From Verrucomicrobiales bacterium (GTDB lineage: Bacteria; Verrucomicrobiota; Verrucomicrobiia; Limisphaerales; UBA9464): DNA of 64,000 bases. How positions within the stretch are numbered: position 1 is the first letter of the stretch; the number at the start of each line of letters is the position of its first letter. The translations under genes were made by a program, and so were the position numbers. A model generated the notes under the pieces. The model saw nothing but the letters and a program-made list of their open reading frames with translations. It was not told where the DNA came from and ran no database searches. Shown piece by piece: positions 9,747-21,964 of the stretch. The DNA is taken from NCBI GenBank assembly GCA_027488845.1, contig JAIYBC010000030.1, positions 164,529 to 228,528 of the forward strand, given 5' to 3'.

Positions 9747-11918
9747 ATGGAAGTCACGAAAGCACCCCAGGTCAGCGACTCGAAGCTGCACTTCCTGGAT
9801 TACTGGCGGATCATCCGTATCCGCAAGGCAGTGATCTTGGCCGTGTTCCTTCTGGTGGTCATCACGGTCACGGTGATCACCCATTTCCAGCCGGAGACGT
9901 TCGCGTCGACCGCGCGGATGAAGGTGGAAAAGGACTCGCCGTTGACGCAGCTGCTCTCAGGCGGCGCGTCGATGAACCCGGCTTTCGACCAGTACTTCCT
10001 CCAGACCGAGTTCCAGGTCATCCGTTCGCCCAAGATCCTTTACCAGGTGATCCGCGAACTGAAGCTGGGTCAGCGTTATGCCCAGCGTGAAAAGCTGAAC
10101 ACCGAGATCCCGATCTTGGACGCCTACGAGGCCTTGTCCCGGGAGCTGGACATCACCCAGTACAAGAACACGGCCATCATCGAGATCACCGCGTTCAACG
10201 AGGACCGTGAACTGGCGGCCCAGGTCGCCAACAAGATCGCCGACGTCTACCGCAAGTACCGCACCGAGGGACGGTCGGGTCGCAGCGATCAGGCGTGGGT
10301 GGCGTTGACCAACAAGTTGGCGGGTTACGAGATGGACGTGGCCAAGGCCCGCGAGTTGGTCGACAAGCTCCGTATCGACCTGAAGGTTCCCGAAGAAATC
10401 GCGGAATCCGGCCAGGTCCAAGGCTTGTCCGCCCAGGAGGTCATGCGCCTTCAGTCGGTGATCCAAGAATACCAGACCCGAGTCACCCGCAATAGCCGCC
10501 TGCTGGAACAGTTGGCGCAACTCAAGGGCGACAGCCTGAGGAACGCCCTCGTGGTCGCCAACTCCACGACGGAGCTCAACACGCTGATCGGTCAGCTGAA
10601 CTACGCTGTCCGTCAGAAAGCCAGCCTGAACCCGGATTTCGGTGCCGACCATCCCGAGGTGCTGAAGTGGAACATCCAGGTTACCAAACTCGAGGAGCAG
10701 TTGGAGTCCACGATCCGCGGTATCCTGGACGGCATGAAGTCCACCTTGGAAGCCGACAAGGCGGCCATGGAGAACCAGAAGACCTTCCTCAGCGATGCGA
10801 TCGCCAAGAATTCGCAGGATGCCCAGCGGTTCCGGCCTTACATCGTGGCCAAGAACGAGTTCGAAAGCGCCAGAAAGATTCGTGACGGCATCAAGATCCG
10901 TGTCGCCCAAGAAGACATCGACCGCGATCTCGGAAACAATTCCCCCGTCGAAGTCATCAATGAGGCCCTTCCGGGCACCAACCCGGTCAAGCCGAAGAAG
11001 GTCGTCAACATCGCCGCCGGTGTGGTGTTCGGACTCGTCTTGGGCGTGGGTCTCGCGTTCTTCATCGAGTACTTGGATACGTCCGTGAAGACCATCGATG
11101 ACGTCGAGCAGGCTTTGCAGGCGCCGGTTCTGGGCGTCATCCCGCAGAACGTCGGAAGCCTCATGTCGGAGGGCCCGGACAGTCCGCATGCGGAAGCCTA
11201 TCGAGTGCTGCGAACAAACCTGCTTTTCTCGCGCAAGGATCCGAACTGGCGCACGGCCACGGTCGTCTCCGGTGGCGCTGGCGAAGGCAAGTCCACCACG
11301 ATCTTCAACCTGGCGACCGTATTTGCACAGAACGGAAGCCGTGTTCTGATCGTCGATTCCGACCTTCGTCGCCCGAGCCTCCACAAGATCCTCAACGTCG
11401 CCAACAACCTGGGCTTGACCAACTACCTGCTGGGTCAGAACAAGCTCGAGGAGGTCATCCAGACGACTCCGGTTCCGTCCCTGGACTTCCTGCCTTCCGG
11501 CAAGCTTCCGAGCAGCTCGATCGGCATCCTGAACTCGGCCCGCATGAAGGAGTTCATCGCCGAGGCCAAGAGCCGCTACGACTTCGTGTTCTTCGATTCG
11601 CCTCCGATCATGGGCGTCAGCGACGCCTCGATTCTGGCGAGCGAGGTCGACATGGCATTCCTCGTCGTGCAGTACCGCAAGTACCCGCAGCAGATGACCA
11701 TCCGCGCCAAGCAGATGGTCGAGAAGGTGGGCGGACGTCTGCTGGGTGTCGTGCTGAACAACATCAACATCAGCCAGGACAGCTACTACTACTACTACAG
11801 CGGCTACTACTACGACTACTACTCGAAGAACGAGGACAGCAAGCCGTCCTCCGAGGCCAAGTCCTCCAAGCGTGGCGAGGCGAAGAAGCCTGCTGCGGAC
11901 TCCGAGAAGAAATACTGA
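9747..11918 (+). CDS. Polysaccharide co-polymerase fused to tyrosine autokinase (Wzc-like BY-kinase)
   Basis: An inner-membrane protein of 723 residues that controls polymer length and export through cycles of tyrosine phosphorylation. A first membrane helix lies near residues 28-48, a Wzz-type coiled-coil periplasmic region runs to about 425, and a second helix spans 425-448. The cytoplasmic BY-kinase domain has Walker A GGAGEGKST (K515), Walker A' VLIVDSDLRRP and Walker B FFDSPP. The C-terminus carries ten tyrosines in SYYYYYSGYYYDYYS, the phosphorylation cluster, then a lysine/serine-rich tail. The ATG at 9747 is used because the first helix follows soon after; a TTG six bases earlier is unlikely. 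There is no usable Shine-Dalgarno, since the terminator hairpin occupies the leader. No Wzb-type phosphatase is present. Confidence 0.93.
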   Translation: MEVTKAPQVSDSKLHFLDYWRIIRIRKAVILAVFLLVVITVTVITHFQPETFASTARMKVEKDSPLTQLLSGGASMNPAFDQYFLQTEFQVIRSPKILYQVIRELKLGQRYAQREKLNTEIPILDAYEALSRELDITQYKNTAIIEITAFNEDRELAAQVANKIADVYRKYRTEGRSGRSDQAWVALTNKLAGYEMDVAKARELVDKLRIDLKVPEEIAESGQVQGLSAQEVMRLQSVIQEYQTRVTRNSRLLEQLAQLKGDSLRNALVVANSTTELNTLIGQLNYAVRQKASLNPDFGADHPEVLKWNIQVTKLEEQLESTIRGILDGMKSTLEADKAAMENQKTFLSDAIAKNSQDAQRFRPYIVAKNEFESARKIRDGIKIRVAQEDIDRDLGNNSPVEVINEALPGTNPVKPKKVVNIAAGVVFGLVLGVGLAFFIEYLDTSVKTIDDVEQALQAPVLGVIPQNVGSLMSEGPDSPHAEAYRVLRTNLLFSRKDPNWRTATVVSGGAGEGKSTTIFNLATVFAQNGSRVLIVDSDLRRPSLHKILNVANNLGLTNYLLGQNKLEEVIQTTPVPSLDFLPSGKLPSSSIGILNSARMKEFIAEAKSRYDFVFFDSPPIMGVSDASILASEVDMAFLVVQYRKYPQQMTIRAKQMVEKVGGRLLGVVLNNINISQDSYYYYYSGYYYDYYSKNEDSKPSSEAKSSKRGEAKKPAADSEKKY

Positions 11919-11954
11919 TTGGCCGTCGAGAGCCCACCCCACAGAGTTCCCGAA

Positions 11955-12575
11955 ATGAGCAGCCGTTCCGTTTGTCTCCTCCGTGTTCTCGGAGCCGTGT
12001 CCGCCTTGTTCCTGGCGACCGGTTGCGAGACGCCCGTCTCCGGTTCCCGCACAAACGCGACCGCGGCGGCTCCGACCAATCTCATCAGCATCGACAAGGT
12101 CTACGTGGGGGATCAGATCCGGGTGGTGATGGACGCTCCGGCGCCCATCCCGCCCACCGAGACCACCGTGCCCGAGAGCGGTACGATCACCATCCACATG
12201 GGTGAGCGCATCCAAGTTGCCGGTCGCAGGACCGAGGAGATCGCTCAGGAGATCACCCAGATCTTCACCGAGAAGAAGCAGGTGTTTCGTCCCGGTCGAC
12301 TCACGGTGACCGTTCAGGTCTTCGGTCGGTCGGTCTCCGTCGGTGGGGACGTCCGCAACACCGGTTCCTTCCAGTTCGAGGGCGGCATGACGGTTCTGAA
12401 GGCGATCAACCGCGCCGGCGGCTTCACCGAATGGGCGGACCGCACCGAGGTGCAAGTTACCCGGCTCAATGGGCAACAGCTCACCGTCGATTGCAAAGCT
12501 GCCGTCCGGAAGGCGAACCTCGACCTCCCGCTGTTCCCTGGCGACCGGATCCACGTTCCCCGCAAGAGCTTCTGA
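11955..12575 (+). CDS. Wza-like polysaccharide export lipoprotein
   Basis: A 206-residue lipoprotein: signal peptide with lipobox LATGC near residue 20, then a polysaccharide biosynthesis/export domain (VGDQIRV at its start) and a SLBB-like domain with the typical GxVRNTGSF element. It ends near the DxLPLFPGDRIHVPRKSF stretch, so it lacks the long C-terminal helix of E. coli Wza; the upstream beta-barrel probably supplies the outer-membrane crossing. It follows the BY-kinase by 36 bases, and its stop overlaps the next start (TGATG). The start at 11955 is chosen because the signal peptide begins there. Confidence 0.9.
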   Translation: MSSRSVCLLRVLGAVSALFLATGCETPVSGSRTNATAAAPTNLISIDKVYVGDQIRVVMDAPAPIPPTETTVPESGTITIHMGERIQVAGRRTEEIAQEITQIFTEKKQVFRPGRLTVTVQVFGRSVSVGGDVRNTGSFQFEGGMTVLKAINRAGGFTEWADRTEVQVTRLNGQQLTVDCKAAVRKANLDLPLFPGDRIHVPRKSF

Positions 12576-12964
12576 TGATCGAGCTGCGGCTTCTCTCCGG
12601 GAACCGCAAGGGGGAGTCGGTTTCTGCCCACCCTCCGTTGACCATCGGCAGGTCCCCTTCCTCCGGACTTTGCCTGCCCGAGCCCGGGGTCTGGGATTCC
12701 CATGCGCGGATCGGCTGCGCCGAAGATGGACGCCTGCATCTGACGGCAATGGGTGAGGGCGCTGTCTCCATCGATTCCAAGCCTGTTCGCGATGCCGTCC
12801 TCCGTTCCGGGGACCGCATCGGGTTGGGGTCCGTCACCTTGGAGTTCCGGCTCGCGCCCGCCCATCAACCCGGCCTTCACGGTCCCGAGCGTGTGCTGTG
12901 GTCCATGCTGGTCGCGGCGGTGTTGCTCCAGTTGGCCCTTTTGGGACTGCTAGCCGGCGCCTGA
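12575..12964 (+). CDS. Tail-anchored FHA-domain protein
   Basis: A 129-residue protein with an N-terminal forkhead-associated fold (TIGRS near residue 25, SHARI, and a final strand LEFRL) and a single hydrophobic helix at the extreme C-terminus (about residues 106-128). The topology implies a cytosolic FHA domain held at the inner membrane. FHA domains usually bind phosphothreonine. Its overlap with the Wza-like gene and its place after a tyrosine kinase suggest that it docks to the export complex, but no Ser/Thr kinase is in the window. The FHA core residues are partly degenerate (SHARI instead of SRxH), so phosphopeptide binding is uncertain. Confidence 0.75.
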   Translation: MIELRLLSGNRKGESVSAHPPLTIGRSPSSGLCLPEPGVWDSHARIGCAEDGRLHLTAMGEGAVSIDSKPVRDAVLRSGDRIGLGSVTLEFRLAPAHQPGLHGPERVLWSMLVAAVLLQLALLGLLAGA

Positions 12965-12990
12965 TCCCGTCAGGTGCCCGGTCAAAGCCT

Positions 12991-13019
12991 TTGACGCCCC
13001 CCCGGGGGTTCCCTAGCTT
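12991..13019 (+). promoter_or_regulatory. Candidate secA promoter
   Basis: TTGACG at 12991-12996, a 17-base spacer and TAGCTT at 13014-13019. The spacer is largely a C-run followed by a G-run, so it is self-complementary. It ends 27 bases before the secA start. Confidence 0.4.
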
Positions 13020-13046
13020 GCGCGCCGCCTTCAAAACGCTGTACGC

Positions 13047-16094
<3,048 letters not shown>

Positions 16095-16123
16095 CCCCGG
16101 CCTCCCTTCGGAGCCACAGGGAA

Positions 16124-16151
16124 AAGGGCGGACCTTCCAAGGTCCGCCCTT
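16124..16151. terminator. Bidirectional terminator between secA and the pseudopilin gene
   Basis: A 13-base perfect palindromic stem (AAGGGCGGACCTT with AAGGTCCGCCCTT) around a two-base loop sits in the gap between two convergent genes. Confidence 0.75.
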
Positions 16152-16198
16152 CTTCGTTCCCCTGGCGGGTCCACGCCGGCCCCGTCTGCCCCCGACGC

Positions 16199-16984
16199 TC
16201 ACTGGATCCCGACCTTGAAGTAGCACTTCCAGTCGCCGATGTCGCCGCCGCCGGCCCCGATCAGGACGCGGCGCCCGGCAAACCACTCGGCGTGGCCGTC
16301 CTCGAAGAGGAAGTTGCCCCCTTCCGGTGCGTTGCGGGCGATCCGATGGACCGTGGTCGGCACCGGCTTCCCGTTGAAGGTGGTCATCCAGTTCAGGCGC
16401 CCGTCCAACACGTTGGTCGCCGACGCCGGACCGAACCCCTGCAGACGGTCGATCAGGACCGGCGCTCCGCTGAACTCCCCACCCGGACGCTGACGGTAGA
16501 ACCAGTCCGACGTGCCGTAGCTCCGTGCGAAGCTGTCCACCGAGCCCGCACGACGTCCCGGCAGGTAGAAGTATCCCGTCAGGATCGGCGACGTCTCCGG
16601 CCCGGTCGTCCCGAACCGGTCGGAGTCCACCGAGCGATGCCAGTCGTCGGTCGGACAGAACAGGATGTGGTTCGCGCCCTTCTTTTCTCCCCGCGCATTC
16701 GGCTTGGTCGAACGCGTGAGGTAGTCGGTCCAGAACTTCATCATGTTGGTTCCCATCCAACTCAGGTGGAACCCGTCGCTGTTGTCCGGGAATAGGTCCC
16801 GGTTGTCGGAGGTGTACAGGGCCAGAGCCACGCCCCACTGACGCTCGTTGCTCATGCACTGCGTGCGGACCGCCTGGCGCTTCGCCTTCGACAGCGCCGG
16901 CAGGATCATGCCGGCGAGGATGGCGATGATGGCGATCACCACGAGGAGTTCGATCAGCGTGAAGCCGGAGCGTCGTGCATTCAT
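16199..16984 (-). CDS. Type II-like pseudopilin with prepilin cleavage motif
   Basis: A 261-residue protein with a short basic leader ending RRSG, immediately followed by [18 protein letters not shown]. This is the prepilin peptidase and N-methylation signal, with Glu at mature position 5. The segment after it ([22 protein letters not shown]) and the C-terminal DGHAEWF stretch are typical of the very large pseudopilin families in Verrucomicrobiota and Planctomycetota. Most of these are single genes with no secretion cluster beside them, as here. The specific role is unknown. It is transcribed divergently from the PSD1 gene at 17130. Confidence 0.88.
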   Translation of the reverse strand: MNARRSGFTLIELLVVIAIIAILAGMILPALSKAKRQAVRTQCMSNERQWGVALALYTSDNRDLFPDNSDGFHLSWMGTNMMKFWTDYLTRSTKPNARGEKKGANHILFCPTDDWHRSVDSDRFGTTGPETSPILTGYFYLPGRRAGSVDSFARSYGTSDWFYRQRPGGEFSGAPVLIDRLQGFGPASATNVLDGRLNWMTTFNGKPVPTTVHRIARNAPEGGNFLFEDGHAEWFAGRRVLIGAGGGDIGDWKCYFKVGIQ

Positions 16985-17129
16985 GGAAGGTGGGATTCGG
17001 GGTGCCTTGGATTCGGTACGCCTCCGCTGAAGGAAGGTCAATGACGTGGCCACCCGGCGGAGTGATTCCCGTTCCCGGCCAACTTCCCGTTGCACCCCCG
17101 TCGTGTGTGCGGAACATCCGTGCCTCCCC

Positions 17130-19625
17130 ATGATCCCGGCCTCCACCCCTGGCAGCCCCGCGGCCGCCATCCTGCGTCTTCTCGCCGCCGGGTGGCTTTT
17201 GGCGTGCCCGGTGGTGGCGGCGGTGCGCCCCCAGTCGGAGACGGAAGCCCGGCGCCATTGGGCTTTTCTTCCCCTGGGAAACCCTACCGTTCCTTCGGAC
17301 TCCGCGGCTCCATCGGCCGCCGGTGGGCCGGTCGACGCCTTCCTGCGTCGGAGCCTTGCGGCGAAGGGTCTCGTTCCGTCACCGGTCGCACCGGCTTCGG
17401 TGGTGCTGCGCCGGCTCCATTACGCCCTGATCGGATTGCCGCCGTCCGATGCCGACCACGCCCGTTTCGCCGGGGCTTGGAAACTCTCGGAGGACCAGGC
17501 GGTGGAACGGGAGATCGACCGGCTGCTCGCCGACCCGCGCTACGGCGAACGCTGGGGTCGCCATTGGCTCGACGTCGCGCGCTACGCCGACACCAAGGAC
17601 CTCGTCCTCCAGTACGGCACGGACGCCATCCGTCCGTTCGCCTACACCTATCGCGACTACGTCGTCCGCGCCTTCAACGAGGACCTGCCTTTCGACCGCT
17701 TCATCCGGGACCAGCTTGCCGCCGACCTCGAATCCCCGCCGGTGCCGTCGTGGCGGTTGGCGGCGATGGGTTTCCTCACGCTGGGCCGCCTCTTCGACAA
17801 CAACCCGCACGACCAGATCGACGACCAGATCGACACGGTCACCCGGGGTTTCCTCGGCCTCACGGTCTCGTGCGCCCGGTGCCATGACCACAAGTACGAC
17901 GCCGTCCCCCAGGCGGACTACTACAGCCTCTACGGCGTCTTCGCCTCCTCGGAACGCCCCGCGCCGCCGCCGCTCATCGAGGATCCCGCCTCGGTTCCCG
18001 GCGGACCCGAGTTCGAGCAGCGGATGGAGAAGGCGCGCAAGGAACTCGAGGACCACGTCGACGCCGAGTTCGTCCGTCTCACGGGAATCCTTCGTGGCCG
18101 CATCGGCGAGTACCTCGTCCGCGCGGTCACCACGCCGCCCGACCTCACCGAAACCGCTCAGTTCGGCCTTTCGCTCACCCCCGAGGACTTCCGGCCGACG
18201 TTGATGCTCCGAACCCGCCGCTTCGTCGCGCGCCGTGCGGTGGAGACCGACCGCGTCTTCGGTCCTTGGGCGCGGCTGATGGCGCTGCCCGAAGTCGTGT
18301 TCCCCATCGCCGCTGTGGATCTGCGTCCGCGCCTGGGAAGCGACCGTGGATGGAATCCGCTCGTCGTCGGCTTCCTCGCCGGACGCGGCGTGACGAACCG
18401 CGCCGATGTCGCACGGGCGTACGGCGAACTGCTCGTCCGCGAATGGAAGGCTTCGGAAGCCACGAACGCCTCGCCCTCGACGGCGGAATCCCGTGAGCTG
18501 GTGGGAATCGTCACCGGGAAGGACAGCCCCGTCGGGTTCGCCCGCCGGGACACGCCCGACCACATGTCGCGGCCCGAGAAGGACCGTTGGGGCGGTCTCG
18601 TCCAGAACCTCGACAAGATCGCCGCCCACGCGACGAACCGTCCTCCGGCGCGCGCCATGGTGCTCCGCGACCTGCCCGAGCCGATCCAGCCCCGGATCTT
18701 CGTCCGCGGCAGCCCCGCACGTCCGGGAGATCCGGTCCCGCGTTCCTTCCTGCGTTTGCTGACGGGCGGCGAGGTGCGGCCGTTCGGCGCCGGCAGCGGA
18801 CGCCTCGAGCTCGCCGCCGCCATCGCCAGCCCGACCAATCCCCTCACCGCGCGGGTCCTCGTCAACCGCGTCTGGATGGAACACTTCGGCGAACCGCTCG
18901 TGGCGACCCCCGCGGACTTCGGCGCACGCAGCGAACCACCCACCCATCCCGAGCTGCTCGACTGGCTCGCCGCGGACTTCATCCGGTCGGGCTGGAGCGT
19001 GAAGCGCCTCCATCGCGTGCTTCTCCGCAGCGCCGCGTTCCGCCAGTCGGGCGAAGACCCCGTGTCGCCGTCGCATCGGCTCGCCCGCTCTGTGGATCCG
19101 GAGAACCGTCTGCTCTGGCATCATCCGCGGCGTCGCCTCGACCTCGAGGCGATGCGCGACACCCTGCTCCACGTCTCCGGCCGTCTCGATCCCGCACGCG
19201 GTGGACGTCCCGTGGATGTCGCTTCCGATCCCGCCAACCGTCGGCGCACGGTCTATGGATTGGTGGACCGCCAGAATCTCCCGGGCCTGTTCCGTTCCTT
19301 CGACTTCGCCGTGCCGGACCAGTGCGTGGAGAGGCGTCCCCGCACCACCGTGCCCCAGCAGGCGCTGTTCCTGATGAACTCGCCGTTCGTCCACGAACAG
19401 GTCCGCGCCCTCGCGTCGCTCCCCTCGGTCGCCGGGGAACGGGATCCGGTCCGCCGGGTCGAGGCCGTCTTCCGCCGCGTGCTCGGTCGGCCCCCGTCCG
19501 GTTCCGAATCCGCCGCGGCGCTGCGGTTCCTCGGCGGGACCGACACCGACCAGGTCGACGACTACCGGTGGGAGCAGCTGATCCAGGCCGTGCTCGCCAC
19601 CAACGAACTGGTTTTCCTGGATTGA
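17130..19625 (+). CDS. DUF1549/DUF1553 (PSCyt2-PSD1) secreted protein, copy 1
   Basis: An 831-residue exported protein: signal peptide, then DUF1549 with the heme-like motif CARCHDHK (C248, C251, H252), and DUF1553 in the second half ([22 protein letters not shown] near the domain start). These proteins pair with DUF1501 proteins and are numerous in marine and soil Planctomycetota and Verrucomicrobiota, often beside sulfatases and glycan-degrading enzymes. Their chemistry is not established. No separate N-terminal cytochrome-c domain is present, so the only CxxCH is the one inside DUF1549. The ATG at 17130 directly precedes the signal peptide. The gene leads an operon with a MOSC protein and a DUF1501 protein. 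Confidence 0.9.
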   Translation: MIPASTPGSPAAAILRLLAAGWLLACPVVAAVRPQSETEARRHWAFLPLGNPTVPSDSAAPSAAGGPVDAFLRRSLAAKGLVPSPVAPASVVLRRLHYALIGLPPSDADHARFAGAWKLSEDQAVEREIDRLLADPRYGERWGRHWLDVARYADTKDLVLQYGTDAIRPFAYTYRDYVVRAFNEDLPFDRFIRDQLAADLESPPVPSWRLAAMGFLTLGRLFDNNPHDQIDDQIDTVTRGFLGLTVSCARCHDHKYDAVPQADYYSLYGVFASSERPAPPPLIEDPASVPGGPEFEQRMEKARKELEDHVDAEFVRLTGILRGRIGEYLVRAVTTPPDLTETAQFGLSLTPEDFRPTLMLRTRRFVARRAVETDRVFGPWARLMALPEVVFPIAAVDLRPRLGSDRGWNPLVVGFLAGRGVTNRADVARAYGELLVREWKASEATNASPSTAESRELVGIVTGKDSPVGFARRDTPDHMSRPEKDRWGGLVQNLDKIAAHATNRPPARAMVLRDLPEPIQPRIFVRGSPARPGDPVPRSFLRLLTGGEVRPFGAGSGRLELAAAIASPTNPLTARVLVNRVWMEHFGEPLVATPADFGARSEPPTHPELLDWLAADFIRSGWSVKRLHRVLLRSAAFRQSGEDPVSPSHRLARSVDPENRLLWHHPRRRLDLEAMRDTLLHVSGRLDPARGGRPVDVASDPANRRRTVYGLVDRQNLPGLFRSFDFAVPDQCVERRPRTTVPQQALFLMNSPFVHEQVRALASLPSVAGERDPVRRVEAVFRRVLGRPPSGSESAAALRFLGGTDTDQVDDYRWEQLIQAVLATNELVFLD

Positions 19626-19642
19626 ACGTGGACCTTTTCCCC

Positions 19643-20188
19643 ATGAGCGAGGTGATTCACAGGACCCGTGCGGAACTGGATGCGGCGTTGGATTCCCTCC
19701 GTGCGTCTCCGCGCGACGCCGGCACCGTGGCCCTGATCGTCGCCCGTCCCGGCGTGGATGAGCGGCAGCCGGTCGATGCCGTGGAGCTGGCGCCGAACCG
19801 GCCGCTTCCCGGGGACCGCTGGGCCGCCAAGCCTTCCGCCGGAGCGGAGCCGCCGAAGCGCCAGCTCACCGTGATGAACGTCCGCGTGACCGGATTGGTC
19901 GCGGGTCCGCGCGAACGCTGGCCGCTCACCGGCGACAACCTGCTGGTCGACTTCGACCTCTCCGAGGACCGCCTGCCTGCCGGCACCCGGCTTCGGGTCG
20001 GGACGGCCGTGCTCGAGATCAGTCCCGAGCGTCATGCGGGCTGTTCCAAGTTCGCCGCCCGTTTCGGCAAGGAGGCCCTCGCCTTCGTGAACTCGCCCGA
20101 GGGAAGACGCGTGCGACTGCGTGGCCTGCTGGCCCATGTGGTCGAGGCGGGCACGGTGCGCGTGGGGGACCCGATCGGACTCGCCTGA
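19643..20188 (+). CDS. MOSC-domain protein
   Basis: A 181-residue protein whose middle and end match MOSC domains, the sulfur-carrier modules of molybdenum-cofactor sulfurases. The hallmark is a cysteine after glycine late in the domain (GCSKFAARFG, C134), preceded by the N-terminal element GDRW and the LTGDNLLVDFDLS strand. Free MOSC proteins are thought to hand sulfur or other groups to metal centres or to act on N-hydroxylated substrates. It lies 17 bases after the PSD1 stop and four bases before the DUF1501 start, so the three genes read as one operon. A MOSC gene between these partners is not the usual arrangement. Confidence 0.8.
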   Translation: MSEVIHRTRAELDAALDSLRASPRDAGTVALIVARPGVDERQPVDAVELAPNRPLPGDRWAAKPSAGAEPPKRQLTVMNVRVTGLVAGPRERWPLTGDNLLVDFDLSEDRLPAGTRLRVGTAVLEISPERHAGCSKFAARFGKEALAFVNSPEGRRVRLRGLLAHVVEAGTVRVGDPIGLA

Positions 20189-20192
20189 CCGC

Positions 20193-21641
20193 ATGAATCC
20201 GGGACCTCCGCTTCCACAACGCTGCCTCACGCGCCGCGAGCTTCTCCGCGGCATGGGCACGGGACTCGGAGTGCTCGGCTTCTATGGCGTGCTCGGCGCC
20301 TCGCGCCTGCTGGGCGACGCGTCCACGCCGACCGCTGCCGCCACCTCGCCGCTCGCGGCCCGGCCGCCCCACTTCCGTCCGCGGGCCCGGCGCATCATCC
20401 ACATCTACCTGAATGGCGGTCCGTCCCAGGTCGACACCTTCGACCCCAAGCCCGCCCTCGCGAAGTGGACCGGGAAGATCCTCCCCGGTGGCAACCTCAC
20501 CACCGAACGACCGCTTGGCGCCGCCCTGCCGTCGCCGTTCGCCTTCGGCCGCCATGGCGGGAGCGGCCTCGAGATCAGCGAGATCTTTCCCCACACCGCG
20601 CGCCACGCCGACGACCTCTGCGTCGTCCGCTCGATGCACGCCAACACGCCGAACCACGAGCAGTCCATGCGCCTCATGAACTGCGGCGACGAACGCCTGT
20701 CGCGGCCCAGCTACGGCGCATGGCTCACCTATGGTCTCGGCACCGAGAACGAGAACCTCCCCGGGTTCATCGCGCTCTGTCCCGGACTCCCGGTCTCGGA
20801 CGTCTCCAACTGGCGCTCCGCCTTCCTCCCCGGCATCTACCAGGGCACGCACATCGACACGCGGAAGACCAAGCCCGAGGAACTCGTCGAGAACATCCGC
20901 AACGCCCGGCTCGGTCCTTCCGAACAGCGGCGACAGCTCGACCTGCTCGCGGAACTCAACGCCGAGCACCGGCGCCTCCGCGGCGACGATCCCCAGCTCG
21001 AGGCCCGCATCCAGTCCTTCGAGCTGGCCTTCCGCATGCAGATGCAGGCGACGGACGCCTTCGACGTCTCCCGCGAGCCCGAGTCCGTCCGCGCGATGTA
21101 CGGCAACTCCGTGCAGTCCCGTCAGCTGCTCATCGCCCGACGCCTCGTCGAACGCGGCGTGCGGGTGGTGCAGTGCTACCACGGCGACGTCCAGCCGTGG
21201 GACAGCCATGACTTGATCGCCGACGCCCACCGGAACCTGGCCCGCGAGGTCGACCAGGGCATCGGGGCGCTGTTGACCGACCTGAAGCGGCTCGGATTGC
21301 TCGAGGATACGCTGGTCGTCTGCGGCGGTGAGTTCGGCCGGACGCCCGCGGTCGAGATGCCGGCCCCGGGCACGCCGGGCAACGGCAAGGGCCGCGACCA
21401 CAACCACCATGGCTTCAGCGTCTGGCTGGCCGGCGGCGGCGTGAAGGGCGGCCAGGCCTATGGAGCCACCGACGAGTTCGGGTTCCGCGCGGTCGAGAAG
21501 CCGGTCCATGTCCACGACCTCCACGCCACGATGCTCCACCTGATGGGCTTCGACCACGAACGCCTCACCTACCGCTATGCCGGCCGTGACTTCCGTCTCA
21601 CCGACGTCGCGGGCGAAGTCGTCCACGGATTGCTGGCCTGA
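20193..21641 (+). CDS. DUF1501 protein with Tat signal, partner of PSD1 copy 1
   Basis: A 482-residue protein of the DUF1501 family, related in fold to sulfatases and alkaline phosphatases. A twin-arginine signal (TRRELLRGMG, R14-R15) precedes a hydrophobic stretch, so it is probably exported folded by Tat. The conserved elements are IYLNGGPSQVDTFDPKP, the VVRSMHANTPNHE region, GGEFGRTP and DHNHHGFSVWLAGGG; Asp, His and Glu residues in these probably bind metal. It ends the PSD1-MOSC-DUF1501 operon. The substrate is unknown. Confidence 0.9.
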   Translation: MNPGPPLPQRCLTRRELLRGMGTGLGVLGFYGVLGASRLLGDASTPTAAATSPLAARPPHFRPRARRIIHIYLNGGPSQVDTFDPKPALAKWTGKILPGGNLTTERPLGAALPSPFAFGRHGGSGLEISEIFPHTARHADDLCVVRSMHANTPNHEQSMRLMNCGDERLSRPSYGAWLTYGLGTENENLPGFIALCPGLPVSDVSNWRSAFLPGIYQGTHIDTRKTKPEELVENIRNARLGPSEQRRQLDLLAELNAEHRRLRGDDPQLEARIQSFELAFRMQMQATDAFDVSREPESVRAMYGNSVQSRQLLIARRLVERGVRVVQCYHGDVQPWDSHDLIADAHRNLAREVDQGIGALLTDLKRLGLLEDTLVVCGGEFGRTPAVEMPAPGTPGNGKGRDHNHHGFSVWLAGGGVKGGQAYGATDEFGFRAVEKPVHVHDLHATMLHLMGFDHERLTYRYAGRDFRLTDVAGEVVHGLLA

Positions 21642-21964
21642 ATCCCTGCGGCCACCGGACGTGGATCCGCAGATGTCGCAGAGGAACGCAGATGGGGACG
21701 GGTTCTGGCATGGGCGACAGGAACCGGGGTTTTTTGCGGGCGTGGGCCCGTACCGGGTGCTGACCTGAACCGTGGTCTGAGCCTGCCGTCGGTCGTGTGT
21801 GCGTTTCTCCATCCGCGGAAATCGGCGTCATCTGCGGATGGATTCCCTTCGTGGACTGGCTCGAGGGCACCGGTTGCCTGGTGAACGCCATGAAGGTATT
21901 TCTGCGGTGTCCTTCGCGGGACATCCCGGACCGGAACCGTCCGTCGGTTGTCCCCGCGGGTTTG
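21642..21964. repeat. Intergenic region with an inverted pair of degenerate repeats
   Basis: This 323-base gap has no convincing gene. Its left part (about 21659-21700) contains ATCCGCAGATG-TCGCAGAGGAACGCAGATGG. Its right part (about 21809-21845) holds the same unit reversed, which on the minus strand reads ATCCGCAGATGACGCCGATT followed by TCCGCGGATGG. The unit CGCAGATG/CGGATG resembles a repeat that recurs between genes in Verrucomicrobiota and Planctomycetota. The rlmN promoter should also lie in this stretch but was not identified. Confidence 0.5.
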
